A DNA stretch of 64,000 nt from Candidatus Gastranaerophilales bacterium (GCA_947624685.1 CANQLJ010000004.1:1-64000); one strand, 5' to 3'; positions 27,603 through 38,081 are shown, counted from the first letter of the stretch. The notes: generated by a model from the letters alone, not told the origin. Made by a program: numbers and translations.

Positions 27603-30212
27603 ATGCATACTGTAAGCGAATTTCTTCAAGGACTTAATGAACAGCAAAATAAAGCAGTTAATGAAAAAAACGGGACTATACTGGTTTTAGCGGGCGCCGG
27701 CTCGGGAAAAACAAAAGTTTTAACATCTCGAATTGCAAACCTTGTTCAAAACGGCGCAAGTCCAAATGATATTTTGGCCGTCACTTTCACAAATAAAGCC
27801 GCCAAAGAAATGCAGCAAAGATTATCTAAATACTTAGGAGAAGACGTCGTAAAAAGAATGTGGGTCGGAACTTTCCACAATATCTGCGGAAGAATCTTAA
27901 GAAGAGATTTGGAAAGCTATAAAACAAAAGACGGCAGGTCTTGGACAAATAACTATGTAATTTATGATGATACAGATACAAAAACGATAATCAAAAACGC
28001 CCTAAAAAAGCTCAATATCGACGAAAAATCATTTGAACCGAAAGCAATAAAAGCAGCTATTTCAAACGCCAAAAACAAAATGCAGGACGCTTTTTCATAT
28101 TGTTCTTATGCAAAAGACTACTATAATCAAAAAGTCGGCGAAATTTATCTTGAATATGAAAAACAGCTTGCGCTCAATAACGCTCTTGATTTTGACGATA
28201 TGCTCATGCTAAGCGTCAATCTTTTAAAAGAAAATGAAGAAATAAGGAAAAAATATCAGCAAAGATTTTTGCATATTCTGGTTGATGAATTTCAAGACAC
28301 AAACAAAGCCCAATATGACCTGATTAATTTTTTATACCCGACAGACGGTTCAAAAGATAATATAGGTTCGCTCTGTGCCGTGGGTGATGTTGATCAATCA
28401 ATCTATTCTTGGAGGGGAGCGGATTTTAAGATTATCTTAAATTTCCAATCCGACTATAAAAACACAAAATTAATCAAACTCGAACAAAACTATCGCTCAA
28501 CTGAGGTCATCTTAAATGCCGCAAATGAAGTAATTAAAAATAACGAACAGAGGCTTGAAAAAAATCTCTATTCAAACAAAGGCAAAGGCGAAAAAATAAC
28601 GCTTTTTGAAGCGGCGGACGATTTTATCGAAAGCAGATACATTGCAAAAACAATTGAAAATCTAAATTATAAAAAAGATGATATAGCGGTGCTTTATCGC
28701 ACAAACGCTCAATCTCGCTCAATTGAAGAAGCGCTTATGAGCTATTCGATTCCCTATAAAATCGTGGGCGGCTTAAAATTCTATGACAGAAAAGAAATTA
28801 AAGACATAATTGCCTATTTAAAACTAATCTACAACAAAAACGATTCTCAATCCCTAAAAAGAATCATAAACGAACCGAAAAGAGGTATCGGCGACACCAC
28901 CATAAACAAGCTCAATCAATATGCTTCAGATAACTCTATTACAATATATGAAAGCTTAAAACACCTTGATGAGATGGATTTTAACTCAGGCACCAAAGCA
29001 AAACTGCAAAATTTCCTCACGTTAATCGATGAAATTTCTTCCTATCAAGACCAATATGAATTATCCGAATTCATTGCCTTTGTTATGGAAAAATCAGGCT
29101 ATACTTTGGCTTTAAGACAGGATGACAACATCGAAAACCAATCAAGACTGGAAAATTTACAAGAATTTGTAAACGTCGCAAAAGAATTTGAGCAGGATGA
29201 TTTTGTACTTGACAGCGAAGATGACCTTGGGATGCTCGGAAATTTCCTTTCTCAAGTGGCGCTTGTGTCTGATATTGATGAAATTAACGAAGAGGAATCA
29301 TCGGTCACTTTGATGACTCTACATGCGGCAAAAGGGCTTGAATTCCCCGTGGTCTTTATGGCGGGGATGGAAGATGGGATTTTCCCTCACGGAAGAAGCC
29401 TTGCCTTTGGGGTCACAAACAGCGAACTTGAAGAAGAAAGAAGATTAATGTATGTCGGTATCACAAGGGCAAAAGAAAAACTATATCTAACCTATGCCGA
29501 CAAAAGAAAAGTTTGGGGAAATTATCAAACAAACCCAAAAAGCAGATTCTTAGATGAAATTCCTCAAAATTTAATTGAAGAAGATTCCAAAAAAACAAAA
29601 ACACAAAATGGCGGTTCATACCAAAATTATAATTCTTATTCAAATTCATATAATAACGCACACAGCGCCAACGATAACCACAGGTCAAGCTTTTCTTATG
29701 CTGCAAAAGCAAAAGAAAATAAATATAAACAAAACCAACAATATCAAAAAAATACACCCGCAAGCTCATATAAAACTTCATCCGCGGCTTCATCCACAGC
29801 TTCATCAACAAACAATTTTTTAAGTTCATTAAAAAGAATAAAAGAAAGTTCATCAAAAGTTGAATCCAGCACCCCAAAACCCTCTCAGATACCGACAAAA
29901 TCAAATAATACAATAATTATTAAGAAAAATAATGCTTCGATAAACGAACAAAAACAAGCTTCAAACGATTCGCCTTCAAAGATTATGGAAATGATTCAAA
30001 AGGCAAAAAACCAAGCCAACAACAAAGATAAAGAAAATATCTTTAATCAAAACCGAAAAGAAGGCTTTTTGCCGCTTGGCGCAAGGGTCTTTCATCCCAA
30101 GTTCGGAATCGGAAAAATAAGCGAATATAAAGACAGCGGCTATATCGTAGAATTTACAAAATATGGCCAAAAAGAGCTCGATTCAACGATGTCTGATTTG
30201 AAATTATTCTAA
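27603..30212 (+). CDS. pcrA: UvrD/PcrA-family superfamily 1 DNA helicase
   Basis: LNEQQNKAV, LVLAGAGSGKTKVLTSRI, LVDEFQDTNKAQYDLI, GDVDQSIYSWRGAD, TLMTLHAAKGLEFPVVFMAGMEDGIFPH. ORF track starts at 27582 (TTG); ATG at 27603 is more likely. Confidence 0.95.
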   Translation: MHTVSEFLQGLNEQQNKAVNEKNGTILVLAGAGSGKTKVLTSRIANLVQNGASPNDILAVTFTNKAAKEMQQRLSKYLGEDVVKRMWVGTFHNICGRILRRDLESYKTKDGRSWTNNYVIYDDTDTKTIIKNALKKLNIDEKSFEPKAIKAAISNAKNKMQDAFSYCSYAKDYYNQKVGEIYLEYEKQLALNNALDFDDMLMLSVNLLKENEEIRKKYQQRFLHILVDEFQDTNKAQYDLINFLYPTDGSKDNIGSLCAVGDVDQSIYSWRGADFKIILNFQSDYKNTKLIKLEQNYRSTEVILNAANEVIKNNEQRLEKNLYSNKGKGEKITLFEAADDFIESRYIAKTIENLNYKKDDIAVLYRTNAQSRSIEEALMSYSIPYKIVGGLKFYDRKEIKDIIAYLKLIYNKNDSQSLKRIINEPKRGIGDTTINKLNQYASDNSITIYESLKHLDEMDFNSGTKAKLQNFLTLIDEISSYQDQYELSEFIAFVMEKSGYTLALRQDDNIENQSRLENLQEFVNVAKEFEQDDFVLDSEDDLGMLGNFLSQVALVSDIDEINEEESSVTLMTLHAAKGLEFPVVFMAGMEDGIFPHGRSLAFGVTNSELEEERRLMYVGITRAKEKLYLTYADKRKVWGNYQTNPKSRFLDEIPQNLIEEDSKKTKTQNGGSYQNYNSYSNSYNNAHSANDNHRSSFSYAAKAKENKYKQNQQYQKNTPASSYKTSSAASSTASSTNNFLSSLKRIKESSSKVESSTPKPSQIPTKSNNTIIIKKNNASINEQKQASNDSPSKIMEMIQKAKNQANNKDKENIFNQNRKEGFLPLGARVFHPKFGIGKISEYKDSGYIVEFTKYGQKELDSTMSDLKLF

Positions 30213-30289
30213 AAAAATATTTATTTCATTTTGTAAAAGAATTAAAATATTTTATTTTAGTAAATTTTATTTAGATATAGAATCTTTAT

Positions 30290-31021
30290 ATGAGCAAAAT
30301 TTTAATCATAGACGACGATATAGCAATTTGCGAACTCATAAAAATCAATCTTGAATTGCAAGGATATGATTGCATCTATTCAACGGATGCTATTGTCGGT
30401 TTTGCCCTTGTCAAACAGGAAGAACCCGATTTAGTCATATTGGATATAATGCTTGGAGAAACTGACGGCTATAGCGTAGCTCAAAAAATCCGCCAAACAA
30501 AAGGAATTTCAACAACCCCGATTATCATGCTAAGCGCTCTTAGCGAATTAAACAACAAATTGGCCGGTTTTAACTGCGGAATAGACGATTACATCACAAA
30601 ACCTTTCGAAATAGAAGAGCTGAAAGCAAGAGTCCTTGCGCTTCTGAGCAGATGTAAAGACAAAAACAGCCCCATATCCGACTCGCTTCGAATCAAAGAA
30701 ATACTTTCAAAAGGCGACATTACCTTAATTCCCGAAAGCTATGGCGTCAGAATTGCAGATAAACAAATTCAACTAACGCCGATTGAATTTGATATTTTAA
30801 ATGTACTGATGCAATATGAAGGTTCGATGGTGTCGTCAAAAACCCTGTTAAAAGAAGTTTGGGGATATGATGCGGATGATGAAATAGATACAATAAGAGT
30901 TCATATAACGCATTTAAGGGCAAAATTAAACAAAATCTCAGACACAAAAAACAAATACCTTAAAACCATCTATGGCGGGGGATATAAGCTTGTAGCCGAT
31001 GGCGCGGAAGAAAAAAAATAA
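30290..31021 (+). CDS. OmpR-family response regulator
   Basis: REC domain (IIDDDIAICELI, VILDIMLGE, ITKPFEIEEL) plus winged helix (LTPIEFDILNVLM...VWGYDADDEIDTIRVHITHLRAKL). Confidence 0.94.
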   Translation: MSKILIIDDDIAICELIKINLELQGYDCIYSTDAIVGFALVKQEEPDLVILDIMLGETDGYSVAQKIRQTKGISTTPIIMLSALSELNNKLAGFNCGIDDYITKPFEIEELKARVLALLSRCKDKNSPISDSLRIKEILSKGDITLIPESYGVRIADKQIQLTPIEFDILNVLMQYEGSMVSSKTLLKEVWGYDADDEIDTIRVHITHLRAKLNKISDTKNKYLKTIYGGGYKLVADGAEEKK

Positions 31022-31022
31022 G

Positions 31023-32294
31023 ATGGATAAGATTAACAAAAACAAAATAAAACAGTTTGTTGTGCTTTTTTTGAGCATAACTTTTTTGTTTTTATTGAGC
31101 TACCAAAATTATGAATTTAAACAAACAAAAAGAATTGATAACATCGCAAAAACAGACGTAATAAACGACAGAGAGCTTTCGCCAAAAGCGCTTTTTAATG
31201 AGTCATGGCGCATCATAAAATCAAACTATTATGAGACGAGTTTAAATAAACAATATTTTCAAAAGTGGAAAAAAAGATATATAGGCAAAATCAAAACAAA
31301 AGAAGATGCCTATGTCGCAATAAATTCAATGATTGCATCGTTGGATGATCCTTATTCAAAATTTATGAATGAAAATGAATTTCAAGAGCAAAATAATGCG
31401 ATAAATTCAAAATTATACGGTATCGGAATAAATATCGCCTCAATTTCAGGGAAAATCTATATCGTAAACGTCCTAAAAAACGCTCCGGCTTATAACGAAG
31501 GAATTGTTGCGGGAGATATAATTCTAAGCGTCAATAACATAAATGTCCAAGGACAATCGGTCTATTACGTCGCCCAATTAATCAGAGGGGACAATCTGAG
31601 CCCGTTGAATCTTGAGATTTTAAGGGGAAACGAGAAATTTGAAAAAATAATAAAAAGAGAAGAAATAAAAGTCAAAACGATTGATTACAAAAAATTATCC
31701 GACGACATTGGCTATATCAGGATTTCAAGCTTCATCGGGCTTGATACTTCAAAAGAATTTATTATCGCTCTAAATCGCCTCAAAGACACAAAAGCGCTTG
31801 TGCTTGATTTAAGAGGAAACTCGGGCGGTCTGTTTCAAAATGCAATAATTATATCTAATTTATTTATGAAAAAAGGAACAATAGTTAATGTCATCGCTCG
31901 TCATGGCAAGAAAAACACCTATAGCGCAACAAACGAAGGCTGCATCTATGATAATCCGCTTGTTGTTCTGGTTGATTCTTCTTCCGCTTCGGCAAGCGAA
32001 ATATTGGCAGCTGCCCTAAAAGACAACAAAAGAGCAATAATTGTGGGCGAAAAAACGTTTGGAAAAGGCCTTGTACAAAAGGTTTTCTCTCTGCCAAACA
32101 AAACGGGCATGAATTTAACCATCGCAAAATATCTTACTCCAAACGGAACAAACATAAATAAAAAAGGCGTAACACCTGATTATATCGTGAATTTAACCCA
32201 TAACGATTTAATAAACAATAACGATTCCCAGCTCAATTACGCAAAAAATTATCTTGAAAATGAGATTAAAAAAAGCGAACAACCCTTAAAATAA
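31023..32294 (+). CDS. ctpA: C-terminal processing peptidase, S41 family
   Basis: SLDDPYSKFM, PDZ region, YIRISSFIG, LDLRGNSGG, VDSSSASASEILAAALKDNKRAIIVGEKTFGKGLVQ. ORF-track start 30999; ATG at 31023 is also plausible. Confidence 0.93.
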   Translation: MDKINKNKIKQFVVLFLSITFLFLLSYQNYEFKQTKRIDNIAKTDVINDRELSPKALFNESWRIIKSNYYETSLNKQYFQKWKKRYIGKIKTKEDAYVAINSMIASLDDPYSKFMNENEFQEQNNAINSKLYGIGINIASISGKIYIVNVLKNAPAYNEGIVAGDIILSVNNINVQGQSVYYVAQLIRGDNLSPLNLEILRGNEKFEKIIKREEIKVKTIDYKKLSDDIGYIRISSFIGLDTSKEFIIALNRLKDTKALVLDLRGNSGGLFQNAIIISNLFMKKGTIVNVIARHGKKNTYSATNEGCIYDNPLVVLVDSSSASASEILAAALKDNKRAIIVGEKTFGKGLVQKVFSLPNKTGMNLTIAKYLTPNGTNINKKGVTPDYIVNLTHNDLINNNDSQLNYAKNYLENEIKKSEQPLK

Positions 32295-32402
32295 TAGCGC
32301 AATTTAATACAATATTTACAAAACTATACAATGAAAAAATCTCAAAACAAGCCCCAAGATAGCTTATAGCGCTTACAAAAAGTTTAAAATATGTAAATTG
32401 AT

Positions 32403-32431
32403 TTGCAAAATATTTTTCAAGCCCTTATAAT
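32403..32431 (+). promoter_or_regulatory. Sigma70-like promoter of acpP
   Basis: TTGCAA - 17 bp - TATAAT. Confidence 0.65.
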
Positions 32432-32470
32432 TAGCATGTAAAAGTTTAGTATTATTAAATTGAGGTAAAA

Positions 32471-32707
32471 ATGAGTACAGAAATTTTAGAAAAAGTTAAA
32501 AAAGTTGTAATAGATCAATTAAGCGTAGATGAAAGCTTGGTTACACCAAACGCATCATTCACTGCTGACCTTGGCGCTGATTCATTAGACACTGTTGAAT
32601 TGGTTATGGCTTTTGAAGAAGCATTCGGATGCGAAATTCCTGATGAAGATGCTGAAAAAATTGCCACAGTTCAAGATGCAGTTAATTACATTGAAGCTCA
32701 TCAATAA
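32471..32707 (+). CDS. acpP: Acyl carrier protein
   Basis: [35 protein letters not shown]. Confidence 0.98.
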   Translation: MSTEILEKVKKVVIDQLSVDESLVTPNASFTADLGADSLDTVELVMAFEEAFGCEIPDEDAEKIATVQDAVNYIEAHQ

Positions 32708-32743
32708 TTAAACCGATTGAGTTGTTAAAAAAGATATAAAATT

Positions 32744-32777
32744 AGGCTGCAGGAGTATACTTCTCAGCCTTTTTTTC
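32744..32777 (+). terminator. Intrinsic terminator after acpP
   Basis: AGGCTG...CAGCCT stem followed by TTTTTTTC. Confidence 0.7.
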
Positions 32778-32821
32778 TTAAATTAAACCATTAAAATTTT
32801 TTAGATAAATCGAGGAGAAAT

Positions 32822-34084
32822 ATGGAAAAAAGACGTGTAGTTATCACCGGCATGGGTATAGTTAGCCCCTGGGGCTGTGGTGTAGATAAGTTTTTTAATG
32901 CCTTAATTGAAGGTAAATCCGGTATTAAAACCATCCAAAGAATGACCTTAGATGGGCATGCCGTGACTTTTGGAGGAGAAGCAACCACTTTTGAAGATGA
33001 AGTGAAAGAAAAAAACCTTCTTGACCCAAAAGAAATGAAAAGAATGGATAGATACACTCAATTCGCTTGCGTGGCATCAGATGAGGCAATGAAAGACGCA
33101 AGGATTGATATGTCAAAAGAAGACCCCTATCGCGTGGGCGTAATCGTAGGCTCCGGTGCGGGCGGTTTTGATACTTTTGAAAAACAGCATAAGGCAATAA
33201 TAGATAGAGGCCCTACCAAATGTTCACCCTTCACTATTCCGATGCTTATAGCAAATATGGCAGCGGGAAGGGTTTCAATGCGCCACGGGGCAAAAGGATT
33301 AAATAAAGCAATTGTCACAGCCTGCGCCACAAGCGCTCATTGCGTGGGCGATGCTTTTAGATCAATTCAATTTAATGATGCCGATGTCATTATCGCAGGG
33401 GGTGCTGAAGCCGTTATGACCCATATCGGAATTGGGGCATTCACTACAGCAAGAACGCTATCAAGAAGAAACGATAACCCAACTGCTGCTTCAAGACCCT
33501 ATGATAAAGACAGAGACGGTTTTGTAATGAGCGAAGGCGGTGCAATATTAATTTTAGAAGAATTAAACCATGCGCTAAAAAGAAACGCAAAAATTTACGC
33601 CGAAGTCGTAGGCTACGGTCAAACAGCCGATGCTTATGATATGGTAGCGCCCGACCCAACGGGCGTCGGGGCTGCTAAATCAATGGAGCTGGCTGTTAAA
33701 AATGCAGGGATTGAACCAAAGCAAGTCGATTACATTAATGCCCACGGCACATCAACTCATCTTGGAGACATTGCCGAATCTCAAGCAATTAAAAGAGTCT
33801 TTGGAGATTTAGGCACAAATAAAAACCTCAAAGTCTCATCCACAAAATCAATGCACGGCCATATGATTGGAGCAACGGGGGCGGCAGAAAGCATAGTTTG
33901 CGTTAAAGTTTTACAAACGGGAATAATTCCCCCCACAATCAATCTTGAAAACCAAGATGAAGAAGTTGCAAACTTAAATTATGTTCCAAACAAAGCCCAA
34001 AAAGCCGATGTTAAATATGCAATGACAAATTCATTCGGTTTTGGCGGACAAAACGCTTCATTGCTGTTTAAAAAATATAATTAA
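32822..34084 (+). CDS. fabF: 3-oxoacyl-ACP synthase II
   Basis: VVITGMGIVSPWG, VTACATSAHCVGDAFR, NAHGTSTHLGD, TKSMHGHMIGATGAAES. Confidence 0.97.
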   Translation: MEKRRVVITGMGIVSPWGCGVDKFFNALIEGKSGIKTIQRMTLDGHAVTFGGEATTFEDEVKEKNLLDPKEMKRMDRYTQFACVASDEAMKDARIDMSKEDPYRVGVIVGSGAGGFDTFEKQHKAIIDRGPTKCSPFTIPMLIANMAAGRVSMRHGAKGLNKAIVTACATSAHCVGDAFRSIQFNDADVIIAGGAEAVMTHIGIGAFTTARTLSRRNDNPTAASRPYDKDRDGFVMSEGGAILILEELNHALKRNAKIYAEVVGYGQTADAYDMVAPDPTGVGAAKSMELAVKNAGIEPKQVDYINAHGTSTHLGDIAESQAIKRVFGDLGTNKNLKVSSTKSMHGHMIGATGAAESIVCVKVLQTGIIPPTINLENQDEEVANLNYVPNKAQKADVKYAMTNSFGFGGQNASLLFKKYN

Positions 34085-34140
34085 ATATAATTAAATTTAT
34101 TTCAGAACAATTTTAAATATCTCAAAATCATCTATAAATC

Positions 34141-34175
34141 AAAAGCGGTAAAAGAACGATTCTCTTGCCGCTTTT
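34141..34175. terminator. Terminator after fabF
   Basis: AAAAGCGG...CCGCTTTT hairpin. Confidence 0.6.
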
Positions 34176-34234
34176 GCAATAATATCTTAGTTTTAAAATT
34201 TAAAAAACTCTTATTTTAGAAGCGCAAACAAATT

Positions 34235-34642
34235 TCACTCATCTTTTTCATAAATCGAATATTCTTTTGATTGCTCTTCCCAAACTTCTCTATCTAAAGT
34301 CATCGCATGAGACCAGAATTTTTCAATTTTGTAGTTTTCTCTGCTTTCATAATGCATTATATGAACGACAACATCGCCATAGTCCAAAAGATTCCAGTAA
34401 TTTTGTTTTTCTGTTTCATCACCGAGAGGGATTCTTTTGAAATAGTCTTTGATTTTTTTTCTCACGGTTTGAGTAAGCCCTCGGACTTGAGTAGTTGAGG
34501 TTCCTGTGGCAATAATAAAAAAATCGGAAAGCGAACAGACGTTTTTGACGTTTAATATTACAATATCTTTTGCTTTATTGTCGTCTAAGATTCTTGCTAT
34601 GATTGAAGCAAACTTTTCGCTTGGGATTTTATTTTCTTCCAT
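34235..34642 (-). CDS. rsfS: Ribosomal silencing factor
   Basis: LNVKNVCSLSDFFIIATGTSTTQV, GDVVVHIMHYESRENYKIEKFWSHA. Confidence 0.93.
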   Translation of the reverse strand: MEENKIPSEKFASIIARILDDNKAKDIVILNVKNVCSLSDFFIIATGTSTTQVRGLTQTVRKKIKDYFKRIPLGDETEKQNYWNLLDYGDVVVHIMHYESRENYKIEKFWSHAMTLDREVWEEQSKEYSIYEKDE

Positions 34643-34645
34643 TTT

Positions 34646-35566
34646 TTATACGTTTCCTGTTGTCGAATTTTTGTCATCTTCCAATGCTTTTATATCGGCA
34701 GCACCGACCTCATCTTCCTGATAATTCAAGTTATTGTTAATATCGATGTCGATATTGACTTCGCCGTCTATCATTTCAATTTCGTTTTTTTGATATTCTT
34801 TGACTTTGCCGTCTTCGAGTTTGACGTTTACGGATTTTTTCAAGAAATTAACCATAAACACTTTTCCGACCCCATCGGGCGTCATTACGCCGGAGCCCAC
34901 GGGAGGAAGGATTTTTGCGGCATCGAGATAGTTTTTATATTCATAATTTAAGCAGCACAACAATCTTGAGCAGGCTCCGGTGATTTTGCCTGACGACATC
35001 GGAATCCCTTGATCGCGGGCAAGTTTTGTGTTTACCTGTTCAAATTTCTTTAAAAAGCGGCAGCAGCAATAATCCTGGCCGCAGACGCCTTGGCCTTGCA
35101 AAATAGACGTTTCGTCCCGAACACCAATGTGCCTTAGGTCAATTCGGACTCTTTTAAATTCTTGGGTTAAGTCTTTTAAGAGTTCCCGAAAATCAACACG
35201 CTCCGGCGCCGTATAATAAAATGTGATTTTTTTTCTGTCAAATGTGTATCTTGCTTGGGTAAATTTCATCACAAGATTTCTTTTTTGCGCCAAATCGCGG
35301 CACTTATAAAAAGCCTTTATCTCAAGCTCTTTTTGTTCCTCATAAGTTTTCATATCTTCTTCGTTCATAATTCGAACGACGCTGTAGGGTTCGGGCTGGA
35401 ATTTTTCCCAGGTTTTTTGAATTTGGCAATTAACCAAAAAAACCTTAAAAACTTCTTCGCCCTTGTCGGTTCGAACTAAAACATATTGCCCATGCTTAAT
35501 ATTAGCGTTTGGCGAAACTTTGAGCGGATGAAATTGATTTTTAATAACTCTTATTGCAAATTTCAT
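34646..35566 (-). CDS. ricT: PSP1-domain protein, RicT/YaaT-like
   Basis: DLRHIGVRDETSILQGQGVCGQDYCCCRFL, GKITGACSRLLCCLNYEY. Confidence 0.88.
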   Translation of the reverse strand: MKFAIRVIKNQFHPLKVSPNANIKHGQYVLVRTDKGEEVFKVFLVNCQIQKTWEKFQPEPYSVVRIMNEEDMKTYEEQKELEIKAFYKCRDLAQKRNLVMKFTQARYTFDRKKITFYYTAPERVDFRELLKDLTQEFKRVRIDLRHIGVRDETSILQGQGVCGQDYCCCRFLKKFEQVNTKLARDQGIPMSSGKITGACSRLLCCLNYEYKNYLDAAKILPPVGSGVMTPDGVGKVFMVNFLKKSVNVKLEDGKVKEYQKNEIEMIDGEVNIDIDINNNLNYQEDEVGAADIKALEDDKNSTTGNV

Positions 35567-35672
35567 AAGTTAATTATAAGCGAAAAATTAATTAGTTGCA
35601 AAAATTGGTTACTTTTATTTATTGTCGAGTTGGGTAATTTATTTTATCGGTTCGATAATGTAATTTTAAATT

Positions 35673-36317
35673 ATGGAAAAAACCATTGAAAACTATAATT
35701 TAATTATCAACAAAAATGAAAAAGTCATCGCAAACATTTTGCATGACATAAAAAGCCCGCTCTACAGCATCAAAATCGCCCTTCAAAATAAGCTTGAAAA
35801 CGAATTAAACAAAGATATTTTTGAAACGACGCTCGATATTATTCAATATATCGAAAATTTTTTGATGAACTACAGTTTTAAAGAGGGCAAATTCGACAAT
35901 AAAATCAGTCTCTTTGACGTCAAAAAAATAATAGATAAAAAAATCGAAGACTATAAATATATTTTCATAGATAAAAATATCCACATCGATATGATTTTGG
36001 AAGACAACAGCAGCTATTTTATAGAAAACATCGAAATTTTTATCTCAAGCATCATAGGAAACATCGTCTCAAACATTGCTTTCCACGCCTCTAAAAACGA
36101 AATTGCCGTGATGGAATTATACAGAAAAGATAATTTTGTCATTGTCGAATTTCGAAATTTTTATGACGAAAAGACGGACAACTTCACGCTGGGGCTCGAT
36201 TTTTGTAAAGAACTTGCAAATTTTACCAATGTTTCAATCAAATTCAGCAAAACCAAAGATATGGTTAATGTGAAACTAAAGATTCCGAATTTAAAATCAT
36301 TGAATTTAAAAAGATGA
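35673..36317 (+). CDS. Short soluble histidine-kinase-like protein
   Basis: 214 aa; H-box-like LHDIKSPLYSIKIAL, N-box-like IIGNIVSNIAFHAS; degenerate G-box region. Confidence 0.6.
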   Translation: MEKTIENYNLIINKNEKVIANILHDIKSPLYSIKIALQNKLENELNKDIFETTLDIIQYIENFLMNYSFKEGKFDNKISLFDVKKIIDKKIEDYKYIFIDKNIHIDMILEDNSSYFIENIEIFISSIIGNIVSNIAFHASKNEIAVMELYRKDNFVIVEFRNFYDEKTDNFTLGLDFCKELANFTNVSIKFSKTKDMVNVKLKIPNLKSLNLKR

Positions 36318-36581
36318 ATCATTAGAATCGGTTGCGCTTGGGGTTCGAGCGCAGATTTCAGCGAGAATTTTCGATATGTCATAGCCGGATAGAACAACTT
36401 CTAAAATCAATTGCGAATTGATTAAGATTTTATCGCCATATTCCATTGTCTCAGGATCGAGCATCAAAAATTCGACAAAGTCATCTCCGACATAAAGAAT
36501 TTTTCCGAATTGCGCATCTGTCGCCCAGCGAAGAAATACGAGCGTTTGTTCAAACATTTTTAGTTTTTGTATCATCCTCAT
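36306..36581 (-). CDS. Conserved-looking hypothetical protein, 91 aa
   Basis: Intergenic ORF with TATCAT upstream; convergent with the kinase-like ORF, overlapping it by 12 bp. Confidence 0.45.
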   Translation of the reverse strand: MRMIQKLKMFEQTLVFLRWATDAQFGKILYVGDDFVEFLMLDPETMEYGDKILINSQLILEVVLSGYDISKILAEICARTPSATDSNDSSF

Positions 36582-36648
36582 ATTAATATGATATGATTAA
36601 TTTTAAGAAAGTCAATTCAATTTATCGTATTATTGTTACATTGTAAAG

Positions 36649-37560
36649 ATGCAAAAAGAAAAAAGATATTACCCTTATTCTAAATATTTATTTGAAACTT
36701 TTGGCACAAAAGTCTATAAAATCACCCTTGATGGCGGATTTAACTGCCCAAATCGAGATGGTACAATATCATCGGGCGGATGTATTTTTTGTGACGAAGT
36801 CGGAAGCTATTCAAGGTGCGCTAGTGATAATTTAAGCGTAGCTCAACAAATAAAATCAAGCATAGAGCATTTGAGCGCCCAATTTAAAGCAAAAAAATTT
36901 ATCGCATATTTTCAATCTTTTTCTAATACCTATGCAAATCTTGAAAAACTTCAAAAGACCTATGACGAAGCGTTTTGCGACGATAGAATAGTCGGAATTT
37001 CAATAGGTACAAGGCCTGATTGCGTTGATGATAATAAACTTGATTTAATTAAAACCTACAAAAACCCTTGGATTGAATACGGGCTTCAAAGCGCAAACGA
37101 TGAGACATTAAAACTTATTAATCGCGGACACGACTATGAATGCTTTAAAAATGCCGTAATTGAAACGAAAAAAAGAGGGATAAAGGTTTGTGCGCATATT
37201 ATTTTGGGCTTTGAAAACGAGACAAAAGAAATGATGCTAAACACCGCAAAAAAGCTTGCAGAGCTTAATATAGACGGGATAAAAATCCATATGTTAACGG
37301 TATTAGCCGATTCGCCCTTATATAAAAAATATAGCCAAAAGCCTTTTTATTTAATGGATATGGAACAATATTGCGAAATTGTCTGCGATATTTTAGAGCT
37401 CTTACCTAAAACCACAACGATTCAAAGAATCGCAGGCACGGGCTTTAGCGAGACAACCATCGCACCAAAGTGGGTCAATCGAAGGTTTGAGATATTAAAT
37501 ATGATTGATAAAATTATGGTTCAAAGAAATTCTTATCAAGGGGAAAAATATAGTCCCTAA
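36649..37560 (+). CDS. YhcC/TIGR01212-type radical SAM protein
   Basis: GGFNCPNRDGTISSGGCIFCDEVGS, GTRPDCV, EYGLQSANDETLKLINRGHDYE, VCAHIILG. Confidence 0.93.
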   Translation: MQKEKRYYPYSKYLFETFGTKVYKITLDGGFNCPNRDGTISSGGCIFCDEVGSYSRCASDNLSVAQQIKSSIEHLSAQFKAKKFIAYFQSFSNTYANLEKLQKTYDEAFCDDRIVGISIGTRPDCVDDNKLDLIKTYKNPWIEYGLQSANDETLKLINRGHDYECFKNAVIETKKRGIKVCAHIILGFENETKEMMLNTAKKLAELNIDGIKIHMLTVLADSPLYKKYSQKPFYLMDMEQYCEIVCDILELLPKTTTIQRIAGTGFSETTIAPKWVNRRFEILNMIDKIMVQRNSYQGEKYSP

Positions 37561-37693
37561 TCTTCCCCCCTTTTTTATTTTTTAGTTTTAGTCTCACTTT
37601 GCTTACCTTTGGTTTTCCCCATCAAGCTTTTATTGTCTTTTTTGGCCTTCCTTTAGTCTATCTTAGCCTTCTTTTGCCTTCTTTTAGCCTCTT

Positions 37694-37891
37694 TTAGCCT
37701 CTTTTCACGACCGTTGCAATCGGTTCGCCATAGCTGTCGAAATGGCCCGAAACTTCTTCAATTGTGTATGAAATTGTGTTATCTTTTTTCTTTAAATCAT
37801 CCGCAAGCTTAATAGCATCTGTGATATTGCTAAATTCGCCCATTAAATCGGCATTATATTGACCGCTTTTTTTAACCATTACATTATACAT
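37694..37891 (-). CDS. Small hypothetical protein, 65 aa
   Basis: Isolated ORF with GGAGAAAAAAATT-ATG on the minus strand. Confidence 0.45.
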   Translation of the reverse strand: MYNVMVKKSGQYNADLMGEFSNITDAIKLADDLKKKDNTISYTIEEVSGHFDSYGEPIATVVKRG

Positions 37892-37984
37892 AATTTTTTT
37901 CTCCTATATCTAAATAATATCTCAAAAATTAAATAATATCTTAAAAAAATATAAAAAATAATATATAAAATAATATATAAAAAA

Positions 37985-37992
37985 GGGGGGGG
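37985..37992. repeat. Poly-G8 homopolymer in an AT-rich intergenic region
   Basis: aaaaGGGGGGGGataat read directly. Confidence 0.9.
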
Positions 37993-38060
37993 ATAATATA
38001 AAAATGGGAGGCCAAAAAAATATTAAAAAACATTAAAAAGGGAATTAAGCCAAATAAAAA

Positions 38061-38081
38061 GCCTCTTTTAATTCAAGAGGC
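38061..38081 (-). terminator. Terminator hairpin downstream of acpS
   Basis: GCCTCTT-ttaattc-AAGAGGC; minus strand continues into TTTTT. Confidence 0.6.

Noticed and set aside
29461-29913. 150-aa minus-strand ORF inside the helicase gene
   Set aside because: Antisense to the low-complexity helicase linker; L/F-rich translation without motif. Considered a shadow ORF.
30999-31021. Start of ctpA overlapping the response regulator by 23 bp
   Set aside because: ATG at 31023, just after the upstream stop, is an equally good start, so I did not treat the overlap as a real programmed feature.
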